From the IMG/VR virus record IMGVR_UViG_3300012931_000001, positions 1 to 64,000 of that record: a DNA stretch of 64,000 bases. One strand, given 5' to 3'. A program made the translations under genes and the position numbers. Source of the stretch: a virus. The notes below the pieces were generated by a model. It did not search any database. It saw only the letters and a program-made list of their open reading frames with translations, and had not been told where the DNA came from. Each line of letters starts with the position of its first letter. The first letter of the stretch is position 1. This document shows, piece by piece, positions 9,502-17,605 of the stretch.

Positions 9502-10683
9502 TTAGGATGCGCCGTATGGATGCAAATACCACATATACTGCGGTTTGTCAGGAACGACCAATGTGGTCATTTCTGTCTCAAACTGCTGAATCTTGCGCTG
9601 AGGCTGGGATGTTACGGTCAGCAACAGGCGCCCACCATAATAAGAGGCGGTCGAGTCGGCACCCGGAGCAGGAAATGGTTGTACAGTGTGTATCTCACCA
9701 AGGCTTCCGTCAGGCACAAGCACGATGACGTTGGCATCAAAGGCGCGGATCTGCGTTTCAGTCAACACCCCTTTTGCCGTTAATGCTTCTCCGTTCACGA
9801 TGCTATCGATGATTTTGAAAGGACAGTCAAGGATTTCTCCGAGCTTGTTCATTCGTTCCTTGTACGGAAGCATCGCAGCAGCAGCGGATTGGGAGGCAGC
9901 ATCCGCAAGCGGATAAAGATATGCGCCGACTTTAGCGAGAACCTTGCTATGGTTAGCTACTTGCTTTGCGTACAGTTTGTCGATTTCAAAATGTTTTGCC
10001 GCAATACCTTTGTCTTCAGCCGCGTCAATCATTGTTTGAAAATCGGAAACCGGATCGCAAGAACTGCCTTCGCTCGAATAGACACCGCTTGTATTAACTG
10101 TCCACCAACGGGCATTCCCCGTCTTGGTTGTGATATTCCCAAGCGGAATATGCGATGCGAAAGTGTCTTTGATCCCGCGAGGGTTATTCGCATTGGTCAA
10201 TTCCAATTTTCCGGCTGATACGATCTGGTGACGCTGATAGGTCACGGACATCGTGTGCCCACCGATCAGGTAGTCAAGCTTGTTGAAAAGTTCAGTGATG
10301 GCGTTTTCGAGGGCGGCGTTACCGGAACCTCCGTACATTTTATTGATTATTTCCTGCTTACGCCAAGAGTCCTCATCATAAAACTGTACTTTTTTCTGGC
10401 GCGGTATTTTGCCGGTTGACAAGGTGAAACCTTTGGTTCCGTCCGGAATCACATCTGCCTGAGTGGGCACATAGGTGGCCATCTTGTACAGGTTTAATTC
10501 CTTCTGGATCTGCTCGTAGGTGAAATCGAGCTGCATTGCCGGGGCAAACGCGAATCCGTCCCATTGGGCCAAATTATATTTGTTCGCCATTACATTGTCC
10601 AAGAATCCCTGGAGTTTTGCGGAGCTGCTCGCACCCAGTGCGCCAGCTATGAGGTCATAGACCCCTGTTGAATAGGTATTCAT
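9502..10683 (-). CDS. Major capsid protein
   Basis: A 393-residue protein flanked by scaffold and decoration-type genes on one side and connector genes on the other. Length, a central helix-rich spine region (residues 225-300) and beta-rich ends fit an HK97-fold or lambda gpE-like major capsid protein. No protease cleavage signature is obvious. It is in the same operon as the scaffold-like and decoration genes, four bases from the latter. Confidence 0.75.
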   Translation of the reverse strand: MNTYSTGVYDLIAGALGASSSAKLQGFLDNVMANKYNLAQWDGFAFAPAMQLDFTYEQIQKELNLYKMATYVPTQADVIPDGTKGFTLSTGKIPRQKKVQFYDEDSWRKQEIINKMYGGSGNAALENAITELFNKLDYLIGGHTMSVTYQRHQIVSAGKLELTNANNPRGIKDTFASHIPLGNITTKTGNARWWTVNTSGVYSSEGSSCDPVSDFQTMIDAAEDKGIAAKHFEIDKLYAKQVANHSKVLAKVGAYLYPLADAASQSAAAAMLPYKERMNKLGEILDCPFKIIDSIVNGEALTAKGVLTETQIRAFDANVIVLVPDGSLGEIHTVQPFPAPGADSTASYYGGRLLLTVTSQPQRKIQQFETEMTTLVVPDKPQYMWYLHPYGAS

Positions 10684-10686
10684 GGA

Positions 10687-11331
10687 TTACAGTTCTTTAC
10701 GGAATTTCACATTTGGCAATAGCGCACGGATATTTGCAGGAACGGTCGGTATCCGATCCTCCAGTACGACACCTTCATCAACAAGGGTGAGGTGTCCGCA
10801 AATTCCGCCGGTTCCAATAGGAAGATCATGCAATAACAGTCCGTTTGCGGGAGCCTTCATTGATTTTCCTGATCCAGCCTCTACGGCCAAAACAAGATAA
10901 TCGCCAGCCGAGGCTGCACCAATAGCGTTTGCGGCAATACTGATGTTGTAATTCAAGGATGCGTCGATAGCAACCGCCGAGTTTACAGCAGCCTTTCCAG
11001 TCGTTCCAGATGCCGGGTTCACCATAAAGATATGGCTCGTGGTCGGAACGGTTCCGAGATTACCGAGTTTTACCGTTATATTGGTATCAGCAGTGGAGAT
11101 GTCAGTCACAACTTCAAATACCTCCAGTGGGGTTTGCAGTCCTCCGATAGAGGCTTGATAGCATGGTGTTCCAGCCGGGATCACAGTGTCCGCAACGAGA
11201 TATTCCGCTGCGAGCTGACCCCCTCCGGGTAGCACGCCAATCTGAACTTGTGGCATCCATACAGGGGTCATTCCCCCGAAAGATTGCGAACCAGACGCAT
11301 TAACGTCGAATCCGCCCAAGTATAAGCTCAT
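10687..11331 (-). CDS. Capsid decoration or head-fibre-like protein
   Basis: A 214-residue protein rich in G, A, T, V and S, predicted beta-stranded, located between scaffold-like and capsid genes. The repeated strand and turn pattern and location fit a capsid decoration protein or the head-fibre proteins annotated in Bacteroidetes phages. The exact family cannot be settled from the sequence. Decoration proteins bind the outer capsid surface and stabilise it. Confidence 0.5.
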   Translation of the reverse strand: MSLYLGGFDVNASGSQSFGGMTPVWMPQVQIGVLPGGGQLAAEYLVADTVIPAGTPCYQASIGGLQTPLEVFEVVTDISTADTNITVKLGNLGTVPTTSHIFMVNPASGTTGKAAVNSAVAIDASLNYNISIAANAIGAASAGDYLVLAVEAGSGKSMKAPANGLLLHDLPIGTGGICGHLTLVDEGVVLEDRIPTVPANIRALLPNVKFRKEL

Positions 11332-11356
11332 TTTTTTTAGTTTTAAATTAATAATA

Positions 11357-12055
11357 TCAGTTTATTTTTGCTGATTCTTGGGTTGGAAGTTTTCCGAGGT
11401 TCTGCAAGATTTTATTTGCCGCTGCAAATTGCGCCGCATCCGATCCTGTAGCCCCGCCTGACTGCTCTGCAGGGACATAAGGGGAATCAACCCCCGCAAT
11501 CTTCGCCAGATCGTCAAACTCAGCCTTCATTGCCGTTGTGATGTCTTCTACCCTTGAATCCTTCCCGACTTGGGACTTCACCGTCGTGAAAACGCGATCC
11601 TTAATCATCTTCACCCTCTCATTTGAAAGATCGGGTTTGTTTTTTTCAAGGAATGCGTTCTGCGCTTGCGTGAAGATGCTTTCGGTCGTTCGCTGCGTGT
11701 CAATTTCGCCAAGTTTTGAAGTGAATGGCTCAATTGACTCTTTGAAAATCGCTCTTACGTCTTCTGCTGTCAATCCGCCTGTAGGTGTTACTGGTGGAGT
11801 TGTTGGCGGTGCGGTCGGTTTCGGGTTTTTAGCTTCCCAGTCTTTGACAAAATCAGATTGTTCCTTAATAAGGTTTCCGTTTGCGGTCACAAACATAGGC
11901 TCGGCATTCTTTAAAAAGTCTGCGAGTTCAGTTTCTTCACCAGCGAACGCCATAGCATTCACAATCATTTCATCAACGCTCCGGTCGCTGAGTTTTCGGG
12001 TGCTTCCCAGTTTTGCCACGATTTTTTCGCGGACTTGCTCTTTTGTAAATTTCAT
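11357..12055 (-). CDS. Scaffold-like capsid assembly protein
   Basis: A 232-residue hydrophilic protein: helical N-terminal part, a proline/threonine linker near residues 80-95 (PTAPPTTPPV), then charged amphipathic helices. This is typical of phage scaffolding proteins that template the procapsid and map just upstream of the capsid gene. The ATG at 12055 (MKFTKEQ) is chosen; an upstream frame extension reads into the terminator hairpin at 12081-12123. Confidence 0.6.
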   Translation of the reverse strand: MKFTKEQVREKIVAKLGSTRKLSDRSVDEMIVNAMAFAGEETELADFLKNAEPMFVTANGNLIKEQSDFVKDWEAKNPKPTAPPTTPPVTPTGGLTAEDVRAIFKESIEPFTSKLGEIDTQRTTESIFTQAQNAFLEKNKPDLSNERVKMIKDRVFTTVKSQVGKDSRVEDITTAMKAEFDDLAKIAGVDSPYVPAEQSGGATGSDAAQFAAANKILQNLGKLPTQESAKIN

Positions 12056-12080
12056 AGTGTTTCTATAAATTTGGTTAAAA

Positions 12081-12123
12081 TAAAAAAGCCCAGAATACAA
12101 AGCGTGTTTCGCTTGTTTTCTGG
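12081..12123 (-). terminator. Terminator just upstream of the scaffold-like gene
   Basis: Minus-strand stem CCAGAAaACAAGCG with CGCTTTGTaTTCTGG, then GC and TTTTTTATTTT. It is a strong intrinsic terminator only 26 bases before the ATG at 12055, with no clear promoter in between. Regulated readthrough may therefore control the capsid operon. Confidence 0.7.
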
Positions 12124-12159
12124 ACTCTATGGTCTCTGTGGCCTATAAGGCCTTTATGT

Positions 12160-12189
12160 TTTTAAAAAACTCACCCCATAAAAGGGTGT
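12160..12189 (-). terminator. Terminator after the Com-like gene
   Basis: CACCC and GGGGTG arms on the minus strand directly followed by AGTTTTTT, eight bases past the stop of the zinc-ribbon gene. It is the first of two tandem terminators in front of the capsid operon. Confidence 0.55.
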
Positions 12190-12196
12190 CTGGATT

Positions 12197-12370
12197 TTAT
12201 TCTCCTGATTTTATCGTTATTAAATTCATTTCCCCACAATGTCTGCAATAAATGGAAAGAATGACAGAACCGGTTACGGAAATTGCGGCCACAGGTAGTT
12301 TCTTGCCGCATTTACAGCACACCTCTTGGCCCTTGCCTTGTCGTTCAATTCCTTTTTCTGAATGTTCCAT
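12197..12370 (-). CDS. Small zinc-ribbon protein, Com-like
   Basis: A 57-residue protein (ATG at 12370) with a single four-cysteine zinc ribbon: C-x2-C-G-K, an 18-residue spacer with a hydrophobic strand, then C-x2-C-G-E-M-N. The layout resembles Com of phage Mu, an RNA-binding activator of mom translation, but no Mom-like gene is recognisable in the window. A promoter with good -33 and -7 boxes lies just upstream, so this is the first gene of the leftward structural block. An RNA- or DNA-binding regulator is plausible; the function is not established. Confidence 0.5.
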   Translation of the reverse strand: MEHSEKGIERQGKGQEVCCKCGKKLPVAAISVTGSVILSIYCRHCGEMNLITIKSGE

Positions 12371-12385
12371 CGGTAAAATTTGCAT

Positions 12386-12417
12386 CAAATATAAACAATT
12401 AATATTCACCTTGCAAT
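12386..12417 (-). promoter_or_regulatory. Promoter for Com-like gene and structural block
   Basis: Minus-strand -7 box TATATTTG (12393-12386) with ATTG (12417-12414) exactly 20 bases upstream, matching the Bacteroides TTTG-N20-TAnnTTTG pattern except for one base. The ATG at 12370 follows about 16 bases after the -7 box. Confidence 0.6.
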
Positions 12418-12425
12418 ATTTTCCC

Positions 12426-12433
12426 TATATTTG
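12426..12433 (+). promoter_or_regulatory. Candidate -7 box for the large terminase gene
   Basis: TATATTTG lies 20 bases before the terminase ATG. No TTTG box is present at the expected -33 spacing, so this promoter is weaker or needs an activator. It is back-to-back with the minus-strand promoter at 12386-12417. Confidence 0.4.
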
Positions 12434-12453
12434 TGTTAAAAATATTACCACCC

Positions 12454-14142
12454 ATGCTGAAATTGAAACAGGAACGGGTCGCTTGGCCTGCAAAATATCC
12501 GAAAGTGGAGAGGAAAGAGCCAACGATAGATGAGGAAGGCTGGGTAAAAGTGGATGGTAAACTGCTCAGAAAGGGCGTGGATATTATTCCACAGGAGGGG
12601 CTGCAAACCGAGATGATAACGGAAAACGTCGATATACAGCTACTCGGGGGAGACCCCGGGGCGGGGAAAAGCTACGGAATACTCTTAGCCGCATTGGACG
12701 GAATAGATAGACCCGGATACGGCGCGCTAATAGTGAAAAAACAACTCGTCGCAACAAAAGGCGGGGCCGGTGGTATAATCGAAGACGCTAAGAGGATCTA
12801 TATACCTTTCGCTGATTGTGAGTTTAGAGAGTCTGACAATCCGACTTTTTCATTTCCGGGATGGGGCACAGCGGTCACGTTTACCCATGCAAATTTCTCA
12901 GGAGAAAGCTCGAAATCCCTGACGGACGCACAGGAAAAATTCAAAAATTTTCAAATTTCCCATTTGTATGTAGATGAAGCAACCGACCATTCGTGGAAGG
13001 TTGTCAGTTATTTATTGAGCAGAAATAGGGACAACTCGGGTGTCCCTCCAAAAATGATATTGACGTTCAATACGAATAGCGACCACTGGACAAGACAACT
13101 AATAGATTGGTGGATAGACGAACATGGCAATGTCATTCCAGAAAGAATCGGCGTTGTTAGATACTGTCATATCCAAGGAGATAGCGTCAGGGATATTGTA
13201 TGGGGAAGCACAAGGGAAGAAGTCGTCAGGCTGTGCGGGATCAAAATTAGGCAGGACTTGTCTGATTTCGGGATGTCCGCCGAGCAGTTGGTAATGTCGG
13301 TAATTTTCCGTCCAAGTGGAATGCTTGACAACAAGATACTGCTTTCCTCCACCAAAGGAAGGCACGCAGCGAATATCTTCAACCTTGGAGGTACAGAAAC
13401 AGGCAAGTTGTATCATAACAACTGGAACCAGGAAGTTGAAGGCGTCGCAACCGTATCCCGCCAGATGATAAAAAATATGTGGGGGAACCCTACAATCGAC
13501 GGAAGACAGATGTACGCCTCCCTTGATGTGGCGGGTGGCGGAGACAACTGTGTTATGGTTATATGGAAAGAATTGACGATCGTCGCCATCGAAAATTTTG
13601 ACGGGGATTACAAACAGTTGGAGCAGTGGATTTCCGTTATACTACGGCAATACGGGGTTCCGATAGAAAATATGGCGTTTGACGCAACCGGATCTGGTTC
13701 ATATCTGAAATCGTATACTAACGGTCGGGCTATAACCGCCAATGCTCGGGCAATCCAAGAGGTTGACGAGGCGGGGAATCCCGTCCTGATGGAGCAGTTC
13801 TATAATATCCGCTCTCAGTTGATGGGTAAAATGCAATACCTGATGGAAACCGGCCAAATCTCCTGCTTGGTGGACATGCACAGATTATACCCGCATGGCA
13901 GTAAAAAAACACCAAAGGAGCTGATAGAAATCCTGTACGTAGAGGCCGACGAATTCCGGAGGACGACAAAAAACAATAAATTTTATTTCAAACTGAAGAC
14001 CGAGTTCAAGGAAAGATACGGGTATTCTCCTGATTACTGGGATGCAATATTATATCGAGCAATATTTGAGTTGGAAAGCAAAAGCCGGAAGGAGATTGAG
14101 CAGGAACTTACTATTGCTGATTATGCAGCGCTATGGGGATGA
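12454..14142 (+). CDS. terL: Terminase large subunit
   Basis: A 562-residue packaging motor. The N-terminal ATPase has a Walker A GGDPGAGKS at residues 65-73 and a Walker B/coupling segment LYVDEATD at 171-178. The C-terminal RNase H-like nuclease has Asp residues in SLDVAGGGD (about 354) and FDATGSG (about 410), ending with DYWDAILYR. It couples ATP hydrolysis to DNA translocation at the portal and cuts concatemers. The ATG at 12454 is preferred over an in-frame GTG at 12433, which lies inside the -7 box. The gene stands alone on the plus strand, opposite to all other virion genes in the window. Confidence 0.93.
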   Translation: MLKLKQERVAWPAKYPKVERKEPTIDEEGWVKVDGKLLRKGVDIIPQEGLQTEMITENVDIQLLGGDPGAGKSYGILLAALDGIDRPGYGALIVKKQLVATKGGAGGIIEDAKRIYIPFADCEFRESDNPTFSFPGWGTAVTFTHANFSGESSKSLTDAQEKFKNFQISHLYVDEATDHSWKVVSYLLSRNRDNSGVPPKMILTFNTNSDHWTRQLIDWWIDEHGNVIPERIGVVRYCHIQGDSVRDIVWGSTREEVVRLCGIKIRQDLSDFGMSAEQLVMSVIFRPSGMLDNKILLSSTKGRHAANIFNLGGTETGKLYHNNWNQEVEGVATVSRQMIKNMWGNPTIDGRQMYASLDVAGGGDNCVMVIWKELTIVAIENFDGDYKQLEQWISVILRQYGVPIENMAFDATGSGSYLKSYTNGRAITANARAIQEVDEAGNPVLMEQFYNIRSQLMGKMQYLMETGQISCLVDMHRLYPHGSKKTPKELIEILYVEADEFRRTTKNNKFYFKLKTEFKERYGYSPDYWDAILYRAIFELESKSRKEIEQELTIADYAALWG

Positions 14143-14152
14143 GTCTCCCTAA

Positions 14153-14794
14153 TTACTCGCTAAACGCATCCTCGATGCTCCATTTAAGTTTATAGAGTCT
14201 ACAGTATGTTCTTGGGTATTTTATACCAAGAAACTCCGTCCACTGTTTTAGCGTCTTTGTCTCTCCCCTGAACTCTATGTTTAAATTTCTTCTGGTATTA
14301 TTTGCCTGAGCCTTCGTATCGACCCATCGGCAATTTTCTGGACAATAGCCTTTCGAGTTATCAATCCTGTCTATAGTTAAAGAGTCCGTGTACATATTCT
14401 CCATAGCCCACTCATAAAATCGACTAAAACCATCGACTTCATTCCATTCATCGCAAACCGTTATACCTCTTCCTCCGTAGTTTTTATAAGCCTCTCCAAT
14501 TTCGCGTTTAGCACGATCACGCATAGCCCTCCATATTCTATAAATCCTTTCATTGCTCTTCCCGTGTGTGGTTAACGAGTCTAATAATTTAGCCTTATGC
14601 ACGCAACCGCAACTCGTAGTGTGTCCAGATGTAATATGATAACCTTGGCTGATTACTTCTTCTGACCCGCAGTCGCATCGGCAAAGCCAAAATGCTCGAC
14701 CTCCGTCATCTCTGCCGAAGAATTTAATAACAGTTAGCATCCCAAATTTTTGCCCAGTCAAATCTCGCCTTAACCCTCTAACCGATCTTGCCAT
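14153..14794 (-). CDS. HNH homing-type endonuclease with zinc-finger N-terminus
   Basis: A 213-residue protein of the common phage HNH family. It has an N-terminal module with C-x-C-D-C-G and S-C-G-C (residues 30-65), then RIYRIW, YGGRGI-V-CDEW, and the core LTIDRIDNSKGYCPENCRW (about 137-155), followed by a C-terminal DNA-binding tail with LKQWTEFLGI. Such enzymes nick or cut DNA and often behave as selfish free-standing genes. It faces terL tail to tail at 10 bases and lies between terL and its likely terminator, which suggests recent insertion. Confidence 0.8.
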   Translation of the reverse strand: MARSVRGLRRDLTGQKFGMLTVIKFFGRDDGGRAFWLCRCDCGSEEVISQGYHITSGHTTSCGCVHKAKLLDSLTTHGKSNERIYRIWRAMRDRAKREIGEAYKNYGGRGITVCDEWNEVDGFSRFYEWAMENMYTDSLTIDRIDNSKGYCPENCRWVDTKAQANNTRRNLNIEFRGETKTLKQWTEFLGIKYPRTYCRLYKLKWSIEDAFSE

Positions 14795-14811
14795 AGTTTT
14801 TTAATTTAAAT

Positions 14812-14871
14812 AAGCCTAACGGTTCAGGAGTAGCGGTCCATCCCCGTAGGCTTAAAATACTATTTTTTTTT
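14812..14871 (+). terminator. Terminator on the plus strand, probably of terL
   Basis: Plus-strand arms AAGCCTAACGG and CCGTAGGCTT (14812-14822, 14844-14853) followed by AAAATACTA and a run of about nine T. Its orientation fits the terminase transcript, although the HNH gene now lies in between. Confidence 0.5.
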
Positions 14872-14904
14872 ATATACGTCCCGCTACGGCATATATTTTT
14901 TTTG

Positions 14905-14942
14905 TTTTGATAAAACCGCCCCCGCTTCACAGAGGGGACGGC
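14905..14942 (-). terminator. Terminator of the portal-tRNA operon
   Basis: Minus-strand CCGTCCCC and GGGGGCGG arms (14941-14934 and 14923-14916) with TTTTATC after the stem. It lies downstream of the three minus-strand tRNA genes. Confidence 0.6.
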
Positions 14943-15170
14943 TGTTTACGTTAACCTAAAACAAAATATATCGACACTGAGCAGTTCTGATGGTATGCGT
15001 TCGTGTACTGTTTTAAATTTAAGCCGCCACTAAGGACTTACCGTTCTTTTTACGCCTCAATCGGAGAACCAATTTTCGTCACCAACTTGTGATGCCGTCC
15101 GATAATCTTGTTCGCAAATACACTTAAATAAATCCGTCAAACATGGCGGCTTCTCGCCTTTGATGAGTTG

Positions 15171-15243
15171 TGGAGCGAAAGGGATTCAAACCCTTGACCT
15201 CCTGCTTGCAAAACAGGCGCTCTATCGGCTGAGCTACCACCCC
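15171..15243 (-). tRNA. tRNA-Ala (TGC)
   Basis: A full 73-base cloverleaf: acceptor GGGGTGG with TCGCTCC, including the G3-U70 pair typical of tRNA-Ala; D arm GCTC/GAGC; anticodon stem CCTGT/GCAGG with loop TTTGCAA giving anticodon TGC; T arm AAGGG-TTTGAAT-CCCTT. No encoded CCA. Confidence 0.85.
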
Positions 15244-15326
15244 AATGAGCCGGTATAAATACATTCAGTCAAATTCCCGGCAGCCACCATCTTCTTTAGT
15301 GGTCTTTTGCTTTTAAATAAAGGTTG

Positions 15327-15401
15327 TGGAGAATAAAGGGTTCGAACCTCCAACCTCATTGCCATCAAGACAATACGCTCTACCAACTGAGCTAATTCCC
15401 C
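15327..15401 (-). tRNA. tRNA with enlarged anticodon arm, identity uncertain
   Basis: A 75-base cloverleaf with intact acceptor (GGGGAAT/ATTCTCC), D arm (GCTC/GAGC) and T arm with TTCGAAC loop. The anticodon arm is two bases too long: either a five-pair stem with a nine-base loop TCTTGATGG, or a six-pair stem with loop CTTGATG. The first would place GAT (Ile) near the loop centre, the second TGA (Ser), but the long variable arm of tRNA-Ser is missing. The body resembles Bacteroidetes tRNA-Ala and tRNA-Ile. Confidence 0.65.
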
Positions 15402-15495
15402 TGTTTGCCGTCTTTCCGAACTGTCATACATGAGCCGCGATTTTACTCGTCCTCGTTCCTAACCTCTGTAAGCGAGCTGATTCGAACAGCATTCG

Positions 15496-15569
15496 TGGGC
15501 GCATACGGAATCGAACCGCAAACCTTGACTGTATAAGAGTCCTGCTCTAACCTATTGAGCTATATGCCC
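15496..15569 (-). tRNA. tRNA-Ile (TAT)
   Basis: A 74-base cloverleaf: acceptor GGGCATA with TGCGCCC (one mismatch), D arm GCTC/GAGC, anticodon stem closing loop CTTATAC with anticodon TAT, and T arm with TTCGATT loop. It would read AUA, which the phage genes use often. Confidence 0.8.
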
Positions 15570-15833
15570 GTTTTTCAAAAAGAAGTGTAGGCGTGTGGCG
15601 ACGCCTCGTTTTTAACTTGCCAATAGCCCTGTACGTTTATCACCCGGCTCTTGGACTTGCCTGCATCTTCTGAAACGTCTGAAGGCACCATTTCAATTAC
15701 CGACAAGCTCACTCCTTTAAGAATTACAAAGATACGGCGCGTTTTTGAATTATCCAAACATTTTGGAGAAAAAGTTTAGAGTTTTTGTTCAATTATTTTA
15801 TGCAGCCACATTCTCTGCTCGATCCTATCTAAC

Positions 15834-16172
15834 TTAAACCCGAGATCCGAGAGTCCGCGAGTATAAACATCGCGGCGCCTTCCGTCGTCCCATGATATGC
15901 TGGATTTTCCCCTTGCCGTCATTACCGTCAAGGAAATGTTTCACGCAGGATTTTGCCCATAATAAGGATTTTATTCCATCCTTTCCGGTCTGCTTCATGT
16001 ATGAGTACCCATTCTTGCGCTTGTTTACCCATAGAACTATCGTCCAATATATCAGATTGCTATATTCTTCGGGAGTTATGATGAGGCGCATGATCTGTCC
16101 GCAGGAGTTTTTGCTTTTATAGGTCAAAATTCCGGCAGGACTGACTTCTACGGATATTTCGTAGGCTTCCAT
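15834..16172 (-). CDS. Uncharacterised protein
   Basis: 112 residues, starting one base after the stop of the upstream glycosyltransferase gene, so translated from the same message. It has a strand-rich N-terminal half (EISVEVSPAG, LTYKSK) and a basic C-terminal tail (about residues 85-112, K/R-rich). No motif recognised. It is the last protein gene before the tRNA genes. Confidence 0.6.
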   Translation of the reverse strand: MEAYEISVEVSPAGILTYKSKNSCGQIMRLIITPEEYSNLIYWTIVLWVNKRKNGYSYMKQTGKDGIKSLLWAKSCVKHFLDGNDGKGKIQHIMGRRKAPRCLYSRTLGSRV

Positions 16173-16173
16173 T

Positions 16174-17595
16174 TTATTTAGTAAATTCTACCTCAATCTT
16201 ATTCTTCCTTATCTTATGCGGAACCCTGACGTATGTTTGCCGTTCATCAAACCGCAGATAGTAATCGATCATTTCGTCAATTTCCTGCTTCGGAAAGAAG
16301 TCGCGCGAGGACCAGTTGTTTATCTTCTTGCGAATGTCTGACCGAATCCAACTCCAATGATGCATCGTGACAAACTCTTTTGAGAATGTCATAGTGAAGT
16401 CGGTATCCATTCTCCGGGTCGGGTCAGACGGGTGTTTAAACGGGATGTCATATTTGAACCGCTGCGAAGTGGATACAAGCAAAGGGACGACCCTTGGGAT
16501 GCTAAAACAGTCGTCCAGTAGTTTGCAATTCTTGAACTTGTAGTAATTTTCGTAATAACAGTAAACGGCCTGCGGAAGCCATTCCCGTACCACAGCCTTG
16601 GCCCTGGAAAATTGGTCAGCCTTGTAGAATTCGTCAGAGTCGCAAATAAGCGCATAGCCGATCCCGCGCGATTGGAAGTATGCAAGTCCTTGGTTACGCC
16701 TGACCGTTTCCTGCTCACGAACAGGCAGGTGTGCCATATACGGGAAAGCTACCTCGGCGTCCACCAGTCCTTCCGCAAGTAGCGCCTGTATCTCGGCTTT
16801 GTCTAATGGGCCAATGGGTTCGCCAAGGTAGCTTGTTTCTGAAGTGAGTAATGCAATCTCATCAACATGCGGGCGAAGCTCTGCGATAATCGTCCGCAGA
16901 TGCTCCGTGCCCTCGTAAGTAATAATGCCCATTCCGACTTTTATCTTTTCATCCCAATCAGGTAGCGTTGCAGCCCACGCTCGCATCTGCAGGTTTGCTT
17001 CATTATTTGAAAACCCAGACTCTTTCGGATGAAAAACCCACACAGCATCATCAACGATATTTTTCAGTCCACGATCTCTTGCTCGTTTACATAGATACTT
17101 ATCCGTGCCCCATCCTATCCGATTAAGTTCAAGCGGAACCGAGAACCCCAGGGTTGTCCTAAACATCTGGAACCACCCCTCAAAATAAGGTACTTCCCTG
17201 AAGTTCCCGGTATTTCTGCAATAACCATAAGAATGAGATCGCCCTGAACTATGGCATGATGGCTGATAATTTCCAATACTCGGATTTATCGCCACGGCTT
17301 TCATGCGCTCAATCAAAAAGGCTGCTGCTTGGTCCGTAATCTGTACATCTGAAGTGATGATGCAGCACCATTCATAAGGCCCTGCTTTCGCCTTTTTTAC
17401 AGCCTCGTTCCACATTCCCCCGTAATAGATATTTTCAAAATGAATTGCCACTGGGCATGGCGGCTCGGAGCCTGAATCAAAAATGTACGTTCGGAAGTAC
17501 GGCTCAAAAATAGACCTTAATCGCTGCGCGTTTTCGTTGTGGTTGTAGTTGAAAATGGTGACGACAATTCTTTTGGGTGATTGCTGGTGGTTCAT
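16174..17595 (-). CDS. Two-domain glycosyltransferase (GT-A type)
   Basis: 473 residues from the ATG at 17595 (MNHQQSPKR); the frame extends further upstream but into the neighbouring gene. The first GT-A-like domain (1-235) has a family-2 style N-terminus, a SDV acid motif in CCIITSDVQ and the acceptor-side motif GWGTDKYLCKRA. The second (about 240-473) starts VGMGIITYEG and has a clear DxD in LICDSDEFY, with a helical C-terminal extension. Such enzymes transfer sugars from nucleotide-sugars. The substrate is unknown; phage structural proteins, phage DNA or host surface glycans are possible. It lies in the portal-tRNA operon, separate from the other sugar genes at 37.7-41.8 kb. Confidence 0.75.
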   Translation of the reverse strand: MNHQQSPKRIVVTIFNYNHNENAQRLRSIFEPYFRTYIFDSGSEPPCPVAIHFENIYYGGMWNEAVKKAKAGPYEWCCIITSDVQITDQAAAFLIERMKAVAINPSIGNYQPSCHSSGRSHSYGYCRNTGNFREVPYFEGWFQMFRTTLGFSVPLELNRIGWGTDKYLCKRARDRGLKNIVDDAVWVFHPKESGFSNNEANLQMRAWAATLPDWDEKIKVGMGIITYEGTEHLRTIIAELRPHVDEIALLTSETSYLGEPIGPLDKAEIQALLAEGLVDAEVAFPYMAHLPVREQETVRRNQGLAYFQSRGIGYALICDSDEFYKADQFSRAKAVVREWLPQAVYCYYENYYKFKNCKLLDDCFSIPRVVPLLVSTSQRFKYDIPFKHPSDPTRRMDTDFTMTFSKEFVTMHHWSWIRSDIRKKINNWSSRDFFPKQEIDEMIDYYLRFDERQTYVRVPHKIRKNKIEVEFTK

Positions 17596-17605
17596 AAAAT
17601 ATATT

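Noticed and set aside
12426-12433. GTG at 12433 as terL start
   Set aside because: It is part of the -7 promoter box and would precede the transcript start; ATG 12454 is preferred.
13099-13416. 105-codon minus-strand frame inside terL
   Set aside because: Shadow of the clear terminase reading frame.
14943-15170. Additional tRNA between the terminator and tRNA-Ala
   Set aside because: No TTCGA-type T loop or acceptor pairing can be found; only the terminator and unstructured sequence are visible.
15575-15757. 60-codon minus-strand frame beside the tRNAs
   Set aside because: Needs a TTG start, has no A-rich leader and no recognisable composition.
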